A stretch of DNA of 64,000 nt from JBCBDX01 sp039822005. Its GTDB lineage: Bacteria > Pseudomonadota > Alphaproteobacteria > Rhizobiales > Rhizobiaceae. Each line of letters opens with the position of its first letter. Within the stretch, counting starts at the first letter, position 1. Shown here one piece after another: positions 43,218 to 51,104 of the stretch. The DNA lies in the NCBI GenBank assembly GCA_039822005.1, contig JBCBMZ010000002.1, forward strand, positions 62,001 to 126,000. The letters run 5' to 3'. Position numbers and translations under genes: made by a program. The notes beneath the pieces are model-generated. The model was not told the origin of the DNA, ran no database searches, and saw only the letters and a program-made list of their open reading frames with translations.

Positions 43218-43303
43218 TACAACATTTGATCCCCGCGCACTGAACAATTTGTCCGAAGGCGCGGGGCGTCAAACAGGTTTCAGTGATGGTGCCGGGACAA
43301 CCG

Positions 43304-43672
43304 TTAGCGGTGAAATCCGATTTCGTGCGTCGCAAATTCTGCTGCAAGGCCCATCTGTTTCGCTGCTTCTTGCATCGGCGCAGGCACATCGCCAAAGAAC
43401 AGGAATGAGCCGGGCGTTGCGATCTCAAGCAGTTGCGGGAAATGCGGCGCTGCCGTTTGCGAAAGGTGGAAGCCCAGCGCGTCGGCATTGGTAAAGATAT
43501 CTTGCACGTAAAGCGCATTGTCGGCCTCGGATGCATAAACCTGCACGTCAAGCGCGCCCGGTTCGTTTGCTTCCATGGCGTCGGTGACGCCCTTGTACAC
43601 ATCGGTCACCGCGCCGAGCATGCCTTCTTTGGCAGTCCATTTGTAAACAACGGTGATGTTGGAATCGGTCAT
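43304..43672 (-). CDS. Antibiotic-biosynthesis-monooxygenase-like (dimeric alpha/beta barrel) protein
   Basis: 122 residues with AAGGAG before the ATG. The ferredoxin-like pattern is ITVVYKWTAKEGMLGAVTDVY, then a beta strand with LDVQVYASEADNALYVQDIF, the latter near-diagnostic of ABM domains, and an alpha segment FHLSQTAAPHFPQLLE. Such proteins act as small oxygenases, haem oxygenases or stress factors. It is divergent from the TetR gene and the space between has a palindrome, so repression by that regulator is likely. Confidence 0.78.
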   Translation of the reverse strand: MTDSNITVVYKWTAKEGMLGAVTDVYKGVTDAMEANEPGALDVQVYASEADNALYVQDIFTNADALGFHLSQTAAPHFPQLLEIATPGSFLFFGDVPAPMQEAAKQMGLAAEFATHEIGFHR

Positions 43673-43743
43673 GGGTCGTCTCCTTTGATGTGTTGAACCG
43701 TCATCTCGACTCGAAAGAAACAGATCGGTTACCTTGACTTGGA

Positions 43744-43757
43744 TAACTGATCAGTTA
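43744..43757. promoter_or_regulatory. TetR-type operator palindrome TAACTGATCAGTTA
   Basis: A perfect 14-base palindrome lies in the 116-base gap between the divergent monooxygenase-like and TetR genes. A related half-site, GATCGGTTAC, occurs 19 bases to the left at 43723-43732, so two binding positions may exist. Location and symmetry fit autoregulation plus control of the divergent gene. Confidence 0.65.
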
Positions 43758-43788
43758 CTTTCAGTCAACAGTTTTTTTGAGGGTCACC

Positions 43789-44385
43789 ATGCCAAGGGCA
43801 AAGAACTACAAACGCGATGAGTTGCTGGATCTGGCCATCGAGCTTTTCAGGCGACAAGGCTATGCTGGCACCAGCACGCAGGAGCTGGTCGAGACACTCG
43901 GCGTCAACCGCAAGAGCATGTATGCCGAGTTCGGATCGAAACAGGACCTTTTCGAGGCGGCGCTGGAACGCTACAGCGCGGTTCATCTCACACGGGTTTT
44001 GGCGCCTGTTGAGAACCCGAAGGCCAACGCCGAGACGATCCGCCATGCTTTTGCCGGCTACGCCTCGGCCATCGATAGCCGCTATAATGGCCTTGGATGT
44101 TTGATAGCCAACACGGCGGTTGAGCGCGCCGCGCTCGATCCGGGCAGCGCCAAATTCGTCGATGCCTATCTGGACCGTTTGACCAAGGGCTTCCGCTGCG
44201 CGCTGGAAAATGCCCGCGCTGACGGTGATTTGGCAGAAGGGGTCGATATGGATGATCTGGCGGCGTTTTTCGCCATGTCCGTTGTCGGCATTTCAGCGCT
44301 GATCCGTGCCAAGGCGCCGCCAGAACAGGTCTATGCGGCGGGCCGTGCCGTCGTCGCGCCGCTTGGCGTTACGAGTGCGACATAG
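43789..44385 (+). CDS. TetR/AcrR-family transcriptional regulator
   Basis: 198 residues from the ATG at 43789. The N-terminal helix-turn-helix is complete (LDLAIELFRRQGYAGTSTQELVETLGVNRKSMYAEFGSKQDLFEAAL, spanning residues 13-59). The C-terminal ligand domain has GLGCLIANTAVERA, typical of the TetR_C group that responds to electrophiles or xenobiotics. It faces the monooxygenase-like gene across a palindromic operator. Ligand unknown. Confidence 0.92.
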   Translation: MPRAKNYKRDELLDLAIELFRRQGYAGTSTQELVETLGVNRKSMYAEFGSKQDLFEAALERYSAVHLTRVLAPVENPKANAETIRHAFAGYASAIDSRYNGLGCLIANTAVERAALDPGSAKFVDAYLDRLTKGFRCALENARADGDLAEGVDMDDLAAFFAMSVVGISALIRAKAPPEQVYAAGRAVVAPLGVTSAT

Positions 44386-44420
44386 CGGGTAATTTCATAG
44401 TCGACCTTTGCCTCATGTCG

Positions 44421-44443
44421 CACATCAAAATGCCTTTGATGTG
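44421..44443. terminator. Stem-loop between the TetR gene and the ASST locus
   Basis: CACATCAAA (44421-44429) pairs perfectly with TTTGATGTG (44435-44443) across a 5-base loop, 36 bases after the TetR stop. There is no T-tract. It could end TetR transcription or act as a binding site ahead of the first arylsulfotransferase-like gene. Confidence 0.4.
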
Positions 44444-44527
44444 GCGCTAATAATCACGATTTGACTACAATTCGGCCCCAGTCGCTTGTGAATTTGCCTA
44501 TGCACATGGGTGAAACGAGACGGGACT

Positions 44528-45901
44528 ATGAAACTGCCGATATTCTCGAGTGGCCTCTATCTGTTTGGGGTGGCCACCTTTTCATGGGGGTTTGCTGCCG
44601 GCGGGAACCATATTTTTCCTGGCCCGATGCTGAATTTGATCAAAGACGAAGTTTCTGACTTCACGAAGGGCAGTTCGTTCGAAAATCTTTCACTGTCTCA
44701 GATGTTGCAGAACGATCTTGGCGGCACTCCCTACCGGCTCATTCGGGATCATGCACCGGCTTTTCCTAATCAGTTTTCCGAGATGCCGGTTCCGGGCCTT
44801 AAAGATCGACGACAAAATCCCAGGACGTTTATCGATGAAGACCGCTCTGACTTTTTCCGGATGGTGGTCGGTGCATTTGACTTTGAGGAAGCCTTTTGGG
44901 GGGCAGTGCTGATTTCTCCTGCCGGTGATGTTGTGCACACCTGGCATTTAAAGGGAGATTCCGAAGCGCTCACCCAAAGGCGCGACACGCTAAAGATTGG
45001 CTACGGGGTCGCCGTTTTCCCGGACGGCTCGATCGTCATCAACAAGCAGGAAGATGGCGGTGGCCTTTCGCTGAGAACGCTGTGCAGCGAGTTGGCTTGG
45101 TCCAAGCCCGGCGTTTTTCATCATTCGGCGGAGCCAACGGAACGAGGCGATGCATTTTGGACACTTGGTGGATACCAGAGTGACATCTACCCTGAACTGG
45201 TTTTAATCGATGCTGCGACCGGGGACACACTCCGGCAAATTGATATGGCCGAGGTCGATCGCGCCAATGCCCATATCTCCATCCTCCACATGACGCGCCA
45301 TGAAGAAAAAATCGGTGAAGTTGTTTTCGGCCATGTCACGCATCCCAACGATGTGGAGCCCCTGCCTTCGGCGATCGCCGATGCGTTTCCCATGTTTGAA
45401 GCGGGCGACCTTCTCATCAACTATCGCAACATAAATCTGATGTTTGTCCTGGATCCCGAAACGCTCCAGATCAAATGGCGAAATTTTGGCGCTTTGGACG
45501 CGGGTCACGACCCGGATTGGCAACCCGATGGCACTATTGTTGCCTATGACAATAGTGCGAGGGCCGCCGATCGCGCGATCCCTTTATATTCGCGTATTGT
45601 CAGTATTGATCCGATCACAGGGCAGTCAAAAGCCATTGTGGAGGGTAAAGCCTATGATTTTTTCTCCAAGTATAATGGTCGGCAGCAAGTAACACCGAAT
45701 GGTACCGTTCTGATTACGATTTCCACCCAAGGGCGGGTACTCGAAGTCGATCCCCGAACCGGCGATGTCATTTTTGATTTTGTGAATTCCTATGACTGGA
45801 AGGAGGGAAAAACGCTTCATCTCAGCGATGCCTTCGCCATTGATGCTCAAACGGCTGGCGCTTGGCTCAAAAACGATTGCTCAAAAAAAGGAATATATTG
45901 A
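44528..45901 (+). CDS. Arylsulfotransferase-like protein, copy 1 of 3
   Basis: 457 residues from the ATG at 44528. An N-terminal hydrophobic segment (SGLYLFGVATFSWGFAAG) is a signal anchor or uncleaved leader. The rest is a beta-propeller of the arylsulfotransferase (ASST/AssT) type: GVAVFPDGSIVINKQ, FHHSAE near residue 202, HPNDVEP near 275, NYRN near 302, and GHDPDWQPDGTIVAYDN near 330, corresponding to the family's active-site His and Arg positions. AssT enzymes move sulfate between phenolic esters in the periplasm without PAPS. The small YIGPG protein gene begins one base after the stop. Substrate unknown. Confidence 0.82.
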   Translation: MKLPIFSSGLYLFGVATFSWGFAAGGNHIFPGPMLNLIKDEVSDFTKGSSFENLSLSQMLQNDLGGTPYRLIRDHAPAFPNQFSEMPVPGLKDRRQNPRTFIDEDRSDFFRMVVGAFDFEEAFWGAVLISPAGDVVHTWHLKGDSEALTQRRDTLKIGYGVAVFPDGSIVINKQEDGGGLSLRTLCSELAWSKPGVFHHSAEPTERGDAFWTLGGYQSDIYPELVLIDAATGDTLRQIDMAEVDRANAHISILHMTRHEEKIGEVVFGHVTHPNDVEPLPSAIADAFPMFEAGDLLINYRNINLMFVLDPETLQIKWRNFGALDAGHDPDWQPDGTIVAYDNSARAADRAIPLYSRIVSIDPITGQSKAIVEGKAYDFFSKYNGRQQVTPNGTVLITISTQGRVLEVDPRTGDVIFDFVNSYDWKEGKTLHLSDAFAIDAQTAGAWLKNDCSKKGIY

Positions 45902-45902
45902 T

Positions 45903-46169
45903 ATGAATGAAGAAAATTGTCTTAAGCTCGGTAAGAACCTGCTGCTTGCCTCCGGATTTGTGGCACTTTGGTCGATGCCGGCCCACGCCTATATCGGCCC
46001 CGGCCTAGGATTGGGCTCCATTGCTGTCATCTTCGGTATTCTTGGGTCGATCCTCTTGGCGATCTTTGCCAGCGTTTGGTATCCGATCAAGCGCATGCTC
46101 AAGAAACGCCGCGCCAAAAATGAACCGTTGGTGGAAGAGGTTGGCGAAGAAGCCAGTCAAACTCAGTAG
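45903..46169 (+). CDS. Small YIGPG membrane protein, copy 1
   Basis: 88 residues. A signal peptide (1-29) ends in PAHA, so the mature chain would start with YIGPGLGLGS. One hydrophobic helix (about 37-58, IAVIFGILGSILLAIFASVW) is followed by a very basic stretch YPIKRMLKKRRAK and an acidic tail. It is one base downstream of ASST copy 1 and near-identical to the protein at 47653. No family function is known to me; tight coupling suggests a membrane partner of the ASST protein. Confidence 0.82.
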   Translation: MNEENCLKLGKNLLLASGFVALWSMPAHAYIGPGLGLGSIAVIFGILGSILLAIFASVWYPIKRMLKKRRAKNEPLVEEVGEEASQTQ

Positions 46170-46277
46170 TCAGTAAATATTTTCCCTCTTATAAAAATGA
46201 ATAATGGTGGTGTATTTCGATTAAATTAAATATATAAATTCTTTATTGTATGAAAAAAATCAATTATAGGAATAAAA
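46170..46277 (+). promoter_or_regulatory. Strongly AT-rich spacer before ASST copy 2
   Basis: This 108-base gap is almost entirely A/T, in sharp contrast to the rest of the window. It contains TATAAAT-like promoter matter and ends with TAGGA as a ribosome site ahead of the ATG at 46278. It may be a promoter region for unit 2 or a junction left by duplication or import. Confidence 0.45.
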
Positions 46278-47651
46278 ATGCTTAAAACAGTTTTAAGTGT
46301 AATTAAGTACACGGCCTTTTTTTTAGTGTTCACGTGGGGGATGGCCGCCGGTTGGGCCGGCGTATTTCCAGGCAACTTAATCAAACTGGTTCACCGAGAT
46401 ATCAGTGCCTTTCTCAAAGGTGATCCGCATGAGAGCCTAACCATAGGACAACAGCTGTCGCATGATTTTGGCGGCACGCCATATCGTCAGCTTCGAAATT
46501 TCAAACCTGAAAATGAAGACGTTTTTGCAGAGAAGGTTCTGGCAGATACTAAAGAGCGTCGCGAAAATCCGAGAGTTTTCGCAGCTGAAAACGGGCCAGA
46601 TCACTACCGCCTCATCGTGGGAGCATTTGATTTTAACGATGCATTCTTCGGTGCGCTGCTTATCTCGCCGACTGGTGACATTGTTCACTCCTGGCAACTC
46701 AACGCCCAAATTGAAGGCCTTAGCGAACTCCCGGACGACCGCAAGAACGCCTACGGGACAAGCGTGCTTCCAAATGGGACAATTGTTGCCAATCTATCTA
46801 GAAACGCCCGGGGAATTTTTAGTCGCTCTTTTTGCAGCGATCTTCTCTGGAAAAAACCGGGCAACTTTCATCATTCGGCCGAACTGAACGAAAATGCAGA
46901 TGCATTCTGGACCTTTGAAGGGGAGATGAGTGACCTGCACCCGGTACTGGCAAAGATCGACGCGAATACCGGGGAGACGCTGAGAGAAATTGATATGGAA
47001 GACGTCGATTTGGCAAACGCCGAAATTTCTCTTCTGCACATGACGAGGCAGGGCGAAACTGTCAAAGAAGACAATTTGTTTAGCCATGTGACCCACCCCA
47101 ATGACATCGAGCCACTTCCTTCTCGTTTCGCCGCAGCTTTTCCTATGTTCGAAGCCGGCGATCTTTTGATCAACTATCGGAATCTCAATCTGATTTTTGT
47201 TGTCGATCCCGACACGCTTAAGATCAAGTGGTGGAGCTATGGTGTCGTTGACGCAGCGCACGATCCAGACTGGCTTCCTAACGGACAGATAGTGGTTTTC
47301 GACAACCGTTTTCGGTCCGAACAGCGTGGTTTACCATCATATTCGCGGATCGTTTCTATAGATCCCAAGACCAATCAGTTTTCCACTTTGGTCGAGGGTG
47401 AGCCGCACAATTTCTATTCACTGTACAATGGGCGTCAGGAGCTGACCGACGACAACACCTTGCTGGTCACCAGCTCCACGCAGGGTCGGGTATTTGAAAT
47501 CGACCTGGCAAGCGGTGAGGTCATCTTTGAATTCTTGAACACATATAATTGGGAAAATGGCCAAATGCTTCACATCAACGAGGCAATCACAGTTGACAAA
47601 AATGTCGCTGAGAACTGGCTCAAAAATGATTGTAAAAAAGGGAATATTTGA
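46278..47651 (+). CDS. Arylsulfotransferase-like protein, copy 2 of 3
   Basis: 457 residues, the same length as copy 1 and roughly half identical by eye. It keeps the N-terminal anchor (YTAFFLVFTWGMAAGWAG), FHHSAE, HPNDIEP, NYRNLNL and AHDPDWLPNGQIVVFDN, so the predicted catalytic His and Arg positions are intact. Base composition is more A/T-rich at the 5' end than copies 1 and 3. It ends two codons before the second YIGPG protein gene, repeating the two-gene unit. Confidence 0.82.
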   Translation: MLKTVLSVIKYTAFFLVFTWGMAAGWAGVFPGNLIKLVHRDISAFLKGDPHESLTIGQQLSHDFGGTPYRQLRNFKPENEDVFAEKVLADTKERRENPRVFAAENGPDHYRLIVGAFDFNDAFFGALLISPTGDIVHSWQLNAQIEGLSELPDDRKNAYGTSVLPNGTIVANLSRNARGIFSRSFCSDLLWKKPGNFHHSAELNENADAFWTFEGEMSDLHPVLAKIDANTGETLREIDMEDVDLANAEISLLHMTRQGETVKEDNLFSHVTHPNDIEPLPSRFAAAFPMFEAGDLLINYRNLNLIFVVDPDTLKIKWWSYGVVDAAHDPDWLPNGQIVVFDNRFRSEQRGLPSYSRIVSIDPKTNQFSTLVEGEPHNFYSLYNGRQELTDDNTLLVTSSTQGRVFEIDLASGEVIFEFLNTYNWENGQMLHINEAITVDKNVAENWLKNDCKKGNI

Positions 47652-47652
47652 A

Positions 47653-47928
47653 ATGGATAAGCAAAACTATATTCAGCTTGGCAAGAATTTAGTTGTCGCA
47701 TCCGGTTTTGTCGCGCTCTGGTCTGTTCCGGCTCACGCCTATATCGGACCCGGCTTGGGACTAGGGTCGATTGCCGTCATCTTCGGCATCTTGGGATCCA
47801 TCCTTCTCGCGATCTTTGCCAGCGTTTGGTACCCGATCAAGCGCATGCTCAAGAAACGCCGTGCCAAAAGTGACGGTGCAGCAGATGAGAGCAGCGAAGA
47901 AGCCAGTCAGGTAAGTCCTCCCGCTTGA
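47653..47928 (+). CDS. Small YIGPG membrane protein, copy 2
   Basis: 91 residues, starting one base after the stop of ASST copy 2. From SGFVALWS through the basic KRMLKKRRAK the ~55-residue core differs from copy 1 at only one position (Met to Val before PAHA), while many codons differ by synonymous changes in the first half. Signal peptide, YIGPG mature start, single helix and acidic/Ser tail are as in copy 1. This pattern points to selection on the protein. Confidence 0.82.
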   Translation: MDKQNYIQLGKNLVVASGFVALWSVPAHAYIGPGLGLGSIAVIFGILGSILLAIFASVWYPIKRMLKKRRAKSDGAADESSEEASQVSPPA

Positions 47929-48099
47929 TCGAGGCGAAGCCTGTCGCAGTAGCGGCGCAATGCGGATGAAGTAAAATATCCAATCGCCGGGTTAGTTGGG
48001 CATTAGGTTTGACGCCCCGCGCATGGGGATGCTCGGCACTGCAACATCAAGTCGCGTTTCGGGAAAGCGCAGAATTTCAATGAGGTAACAGGCGCGAAT

Positions 48100-49473
48100 A
48101 TGAAGAGACCGAAAATCTCCAAGACCTCAGTATTAATGACCGCAGTGGCGTTCACTTGGGGAATGGCCGCTGGCTGGGCGAACGTGTTTCCAGGCGGGCT
48201 TGTGAAGTTGGTTCACAGCGACATCAGCGCATTTGTGAAGGGCGATCCCAGCGAAAACCTGACGCTGACGCAGCAGCTTCAAAATGATTTTGGTGGCACC
48301 CCGCACCGTACGATCCGGCAGTATAGGCCCGTCAATCCAGACGCTTTCAACGAAGTCGCGCTCGGTGACAGAAATGAGCGGAGACATAATCCCAGGCTTT
48401 TCATGTCAGAACAGGCACCGGCATATTACCGCTTGCTTGTTGGCGCGTTTGACCTGACCGTTTCATATTGGAGCGCTGTGCTCGTTTCTCCAGACGGGCA
48501 AATTGTTCATACATGGGCGCTGAACGGCGAGTTGGAGGAACTGAGCACCCACCGTGATTTTAACAAGATCGCCTACGGGGTGGCCGTTCTGCCCGACGGC
48601 TCTGTGATCGTGAACAAGCAGGAACGTGGTGGCGGTCTTTACCGTCGATCATTCTGCAGTGATCTCGTTTGGACGAAGCCAGGCAAATACCACCATTCTG
48701 CCGAGCTGACCGAGCAAGCCGATGCATTTTGGACATTCGGTGGCAATCAAAGTGATGTTCACCCGATCTTGGTTAAAGTTGACGCAACGACCGGCGAGAC
48801 ACTTCAAGAGATTGACATGGCCGATGTGGATCGCGCCAACCCGGGCGTTTCGATCCTTCACATGACCCGTCGCAATGCGGAGCCAGCGGGCAAGGCCACA
48901 TACCATGCAACACATCCCAACGACATCGAGCCGCTGCCGGCCGCGCTTGTGGATGCGTTTCCCATGTTTGAAGCCGGTGACCTGCTCCTAAGCTACAATG
49001 TCACCAATCTTGTCTTCGTCGTGGATCCTGACACGCTTGAACTCAAATGGTGGAACTTTGGTGCTGTTGATATGGGACATGATCCGGACTGGCAGCCGGA
49101 TGGCACCATTATCGCCTTCGACAACAGCACGGGTGCGGCCCGTCGCGGCATTCCTGAGTATTTAAATATCGTCTCGATCAATCCGTTGAGCAACCAGACA
49201 AGTGCAGAGGTTAGCGGACGAGAACATGATTTCTTTTCCGCGTTTAACGGGCGCCAACAGGTAACAGATGCGGGGACTGTGCTCATTACCAGTTCCACCC
49301 AGGGCCGGTTTCTGGAGGTCGATCCCGTCACCGGCGATGTCGTCTTTGATTTTGTCAATTCCTATGACTGGGAGCGCGGGAAAACGCTCCACGTCAGCGA
49401 TGCTTTCGCGATTGAGCCAGCGACGGCAGAACGTTGGTTGAAAAATGGCTGCCGAGAAAGAGTAAAATATTGA
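48100..49473 (+). CDS. Arylsulfotransferase-like protein, copy 3 of 3
   Basis: 457 residues. The anchor (VAFTWGMAAGWANVFPGG), YHHSAE, HPNDIEP and GHDPDWQPDGTIIAFDN are retained. However the segment NYRN of copies 1 and 2 reads SYNV here, so the Arg that would match the catalytic Arg of AssT is missing. This copy may have altered chemistry or act as a structural or binding subunit. It is not followed by a YIGPG gene; instead a small frame and a different membrane protein come next. Confidence 0.8.
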   Translation: MKRPKISKTSVLMTAVAFTWGMAAGWANVFPGGLVKLVHSDISAFVKGDPSENLTLTQQLQNDFGGTPHRTIRQYRPVNPDAFNEVALGDRNERRHNPRLFMSEQAPAYYRLLVGAFDLTVSYWSAVLVSPDGQIVHTWALNGELEELSTHRDFNKIAYGVAVLPDGSVIVNKQERGGGLYRRSFCSDLVWTKPGKYHHSAELTEQADAFWTFGGNQSDVHPILVKVDATTGETLQEIDMADVDRANPGVSILHMTRRNAEPAGKATYHATHPNDIEPLPAALVDAFPMFEAGDLLLSYNVTNLVFVVDPDTLELKWWNFGAVDMGHDPDWQPDGTIIAFDNSTGAARRGIPEYLNIVSINPLSNQTSAEVSGREHDFFSAFNGRQQVTDAGTVLITSSTQGRFLEVDPVTGDVVFDFVNSYDWERGKTLHVSDAFAIEPATAERWLKNGCRERVKY

Positions 49474-49474
49474 T

Positions 49475-49627
49475 ATGTATATAGAAAATGAACTTTCAAG
49501 CCATCGTTGTCCGGGCCTGGCTTTTCACGTTGACGATGCATTGGCGGTATTTGAAGACGGGCCGGAAAGACTTGGAACGGGGGTAACACAACAGGAAAAG
49601 GAGAGCCGGCGATGGTCTGGGTTCTAG
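49475..49627 (+). CDS. Possible 50-residue protein after ASST copy 3
   Basis: An ATG stands one base after the stop of copy 3, exactly where the YIGPG genes begin after copies 1 and 2. The frame reads 50 residues (start MYIENELSSH, then PGLAFHVDDALAVFEDGPER) and overlaps the next gene by 16 bases. It has no signal peptide and no similarity to the YIGPG proteins by eye. It may be a small coupled gene or chance; no function can be given. Confidence 0.3.
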   Translation: MYIENELSSHRCPGLAFHVDDALAVFEDGPERLGTGVTQQEKESRRWSGF

Positions 49628-49989
49628 GCGCAATAGGCGCAATCGCATTCACTGAAATTTTGTTCCGCCTCCCGTTTTTGAGCGTCTTGTCAGAGTTCAT
49701 AGAGGTAGTCCGCAAAGTGAAAGACGTGATGACGTCGAACAATATTTCCGACGAATGGAAGGAAAAGGCGCTGCCCAAATATTCCATGGGAATGATGCGC
49801 AGTTCATCCTATTTGCTCGCGATTTTGCTCGTCGCATTTGCCCCGATGCTGGCTCTCGATGTTGCGGCGAGGCTCTTTGATCTCAAGTTCTTGGAGTTTG
49901 CCATGTCGCCGTTCGGTATCATCTTCATGACCATACTGGGCTTTGCCTATTTCGTTTGGCGTCACCATTATGGCCCAAAAAGCCTATAG
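49612..49989 (+). CDS. Small polytopic membrane protein beside the sulfotransferase
   Basis: 125 residues with AAAGGAGAG upstream. There are three hydrophobic segments: 1-20 (VWVLGAIGAIAFTEILF), ~68-88 (YLLAILLVAFAPMLALDVAA) and ~98-118 (SPFGIIFMTILGFAYFVW), with a charged amphipathic stretch between the first two. It overlaps the sulfotransferase gene by 20 bases, so the two are probably co-translated. I do not recognise the family; a membrane tether or channel for the sulfotransferase step is conceivable. Confidence 0.7.
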   Translation: MVWVLGAIGAIAFTEILFRLPFLSVLSEFIEVVRKVKDVMTSNNISDEWKEKALPKYSMGMMRSSSYLLAILLVAFAPMLALDVAARLFDLKFLEFAMSPFGIIFMTILGFAYFVWRHHYGPKSL

Positions 49990-51004
49990 TTGGGGCGCTC
50001 GCGTCCTGCACCATATCGCGCTCAGTCGTGCGGTGGCAGAGGTCTCGTTTGATCTGGAAAAATCGGTCTTTTCGATTGACCCGTCGACCGCCGATGATGG
50101 ACAACATGTGTTTGTCGCGGGTCTCGCGCGCGCCGGAACCACGATTTTGATGCGCAACCTCTATGAGACGGGTGCGTTTTGCTCACTGAGCTATCGCGAT
50201 ATGCCCTTCGTTACAGCGCCAAACCTGTGGGCGAAGCTGACGGCCGGTGCGCGAACGACCAAAGCCGCAGAACAGCGCGCCCATGGCGATGGCATCTTGG
50301 TGGATTTTGACAGCCCCGAAGCGCTTGAAGAAGTGTTTTGGCGGGTCCATTGCGGCGACGATTACATTCTGTCGGACATGCTCGTGCCGATGACCTTCGA
50401 CGCAGAGGTCGCGTCAGCTTTTAGAAGCTATGTCGCAGCGATTATGCAGGCAGGTGGCGCAAAAAGATATCTGTCCAAGAACAACAACAGCATTTTGCGT
50501 TTGCCCGCATTGGCAAAGTGCCTGCAGGACGCAAGCTTCATCGTGCCGTTTCGATCACCGCTGCAACATGCAATGTCCTTGCAGCGCCAACACGAAACCT
50601 TCAGCGCCATGCATGGGGGGGACGCGTTCTCCCTGCGCTACATGCAATGGCTGGTTCATCATGAATTCGGGCTCGATCACCGGCCTTTTGTTTTTAAAGA
50701 GGACGAACTGGTGGCGCTTAATGGCGACAGCCCGAACCGGCTCAATTATTGGCTCCGCCTTTGGCTGCATGTCCATCGGCATCTGCTCGACACAGCGCCT
50801 GAAAAAAGCCTGTTGGTTGCCTATGAAAGGCTGTGCACGCAAACGGAAATAGTCTGGTCGCGACTGTGCGACCATCTGAACCTGGAACGTGCGACGGTGC
50901 CCGCGTTTGATCTGCGGGAAACCAAAGTCGACGCCGACTATGATCTTGACCTCAATGAGCAATGTCAGGACTGCTACGATCGGCTTTTGTCCCGCTCGCT
51001 ATAG
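49970..51004 (+). CDS. PAPS-dependent sulfotransferase family protein
   Basis: 344 residues from the ATG at 49970. The 5'-phosphosulfate-binding loop is clear near residues 46-60 (VFVAGLARAGTTILMRNLY), and KRYLSKNNNSILRLPAL near 165 resembles the 3'-phosphate-binding/dimer region; IVPFRSPLQHAMSL follows. No signal peptide, so it would act on the cytoplasmic side, transferring sulfate from PAPS. It is the only PAPS-type enzyme in a locus with three PAPS-independent ASST-like proteins. Acceptor unknown. Confidence 0.82.
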   Translation: MAQKAYSWGARVLHHIALSRAVAEVSFDLEKSVFSIDPSTADDGQHVFVAGLARAGTTILMRNLYETGAFCSLSYRDMPFVTAPNLWAKLTAGARTTKAAEQRAHGDGILVDFDSPEALEEVFWRVHCGDDYILSDMLVPMTFDAEVASAFRSYVAAIMQAGGAKRYLSKNNNSILRLPALAKCLQDASFIVPFRSPLQHAMSLQRQHETFSAMHGGDAFSLRYMQWLVHHEFGLDHRPFVFKEDELVALNGDSPNRLNYWLRLWLHVHRHLLDTAPEKSLLVAYERLCTQTEIVWSRLCDHLNLERATVPAFDLRETKVDADYDLDLNEQCQDCYDRLLSRSL

Positions 51005-51104
51005 TGCCGCGCGGTCATTTGTTTTCGCCCCATACCGGCATCGAAAAGCCATTGAAATCGCCTCGAAAATCACCAAGTCTGGCGCATGGGCAAGTGACGG
51101 GGCG

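Noticed and set aside
42780..43229. 149-residue plus-strand frame
   Set aside because: It mirrors the minus-strand membrane-protein frame interrupted at 42984; its charged, Gln-rich composition shows no domain, while the minus strand shows four membrane helices.
50889..51104. N-terminal extension of the TPR protein
   Set aside because: It overlaps the sulfotransferase 3' end and is Arg/Cys-rich without pattern; adjacent ATGs at 51105 and 51108 precede a credible membrane helix.
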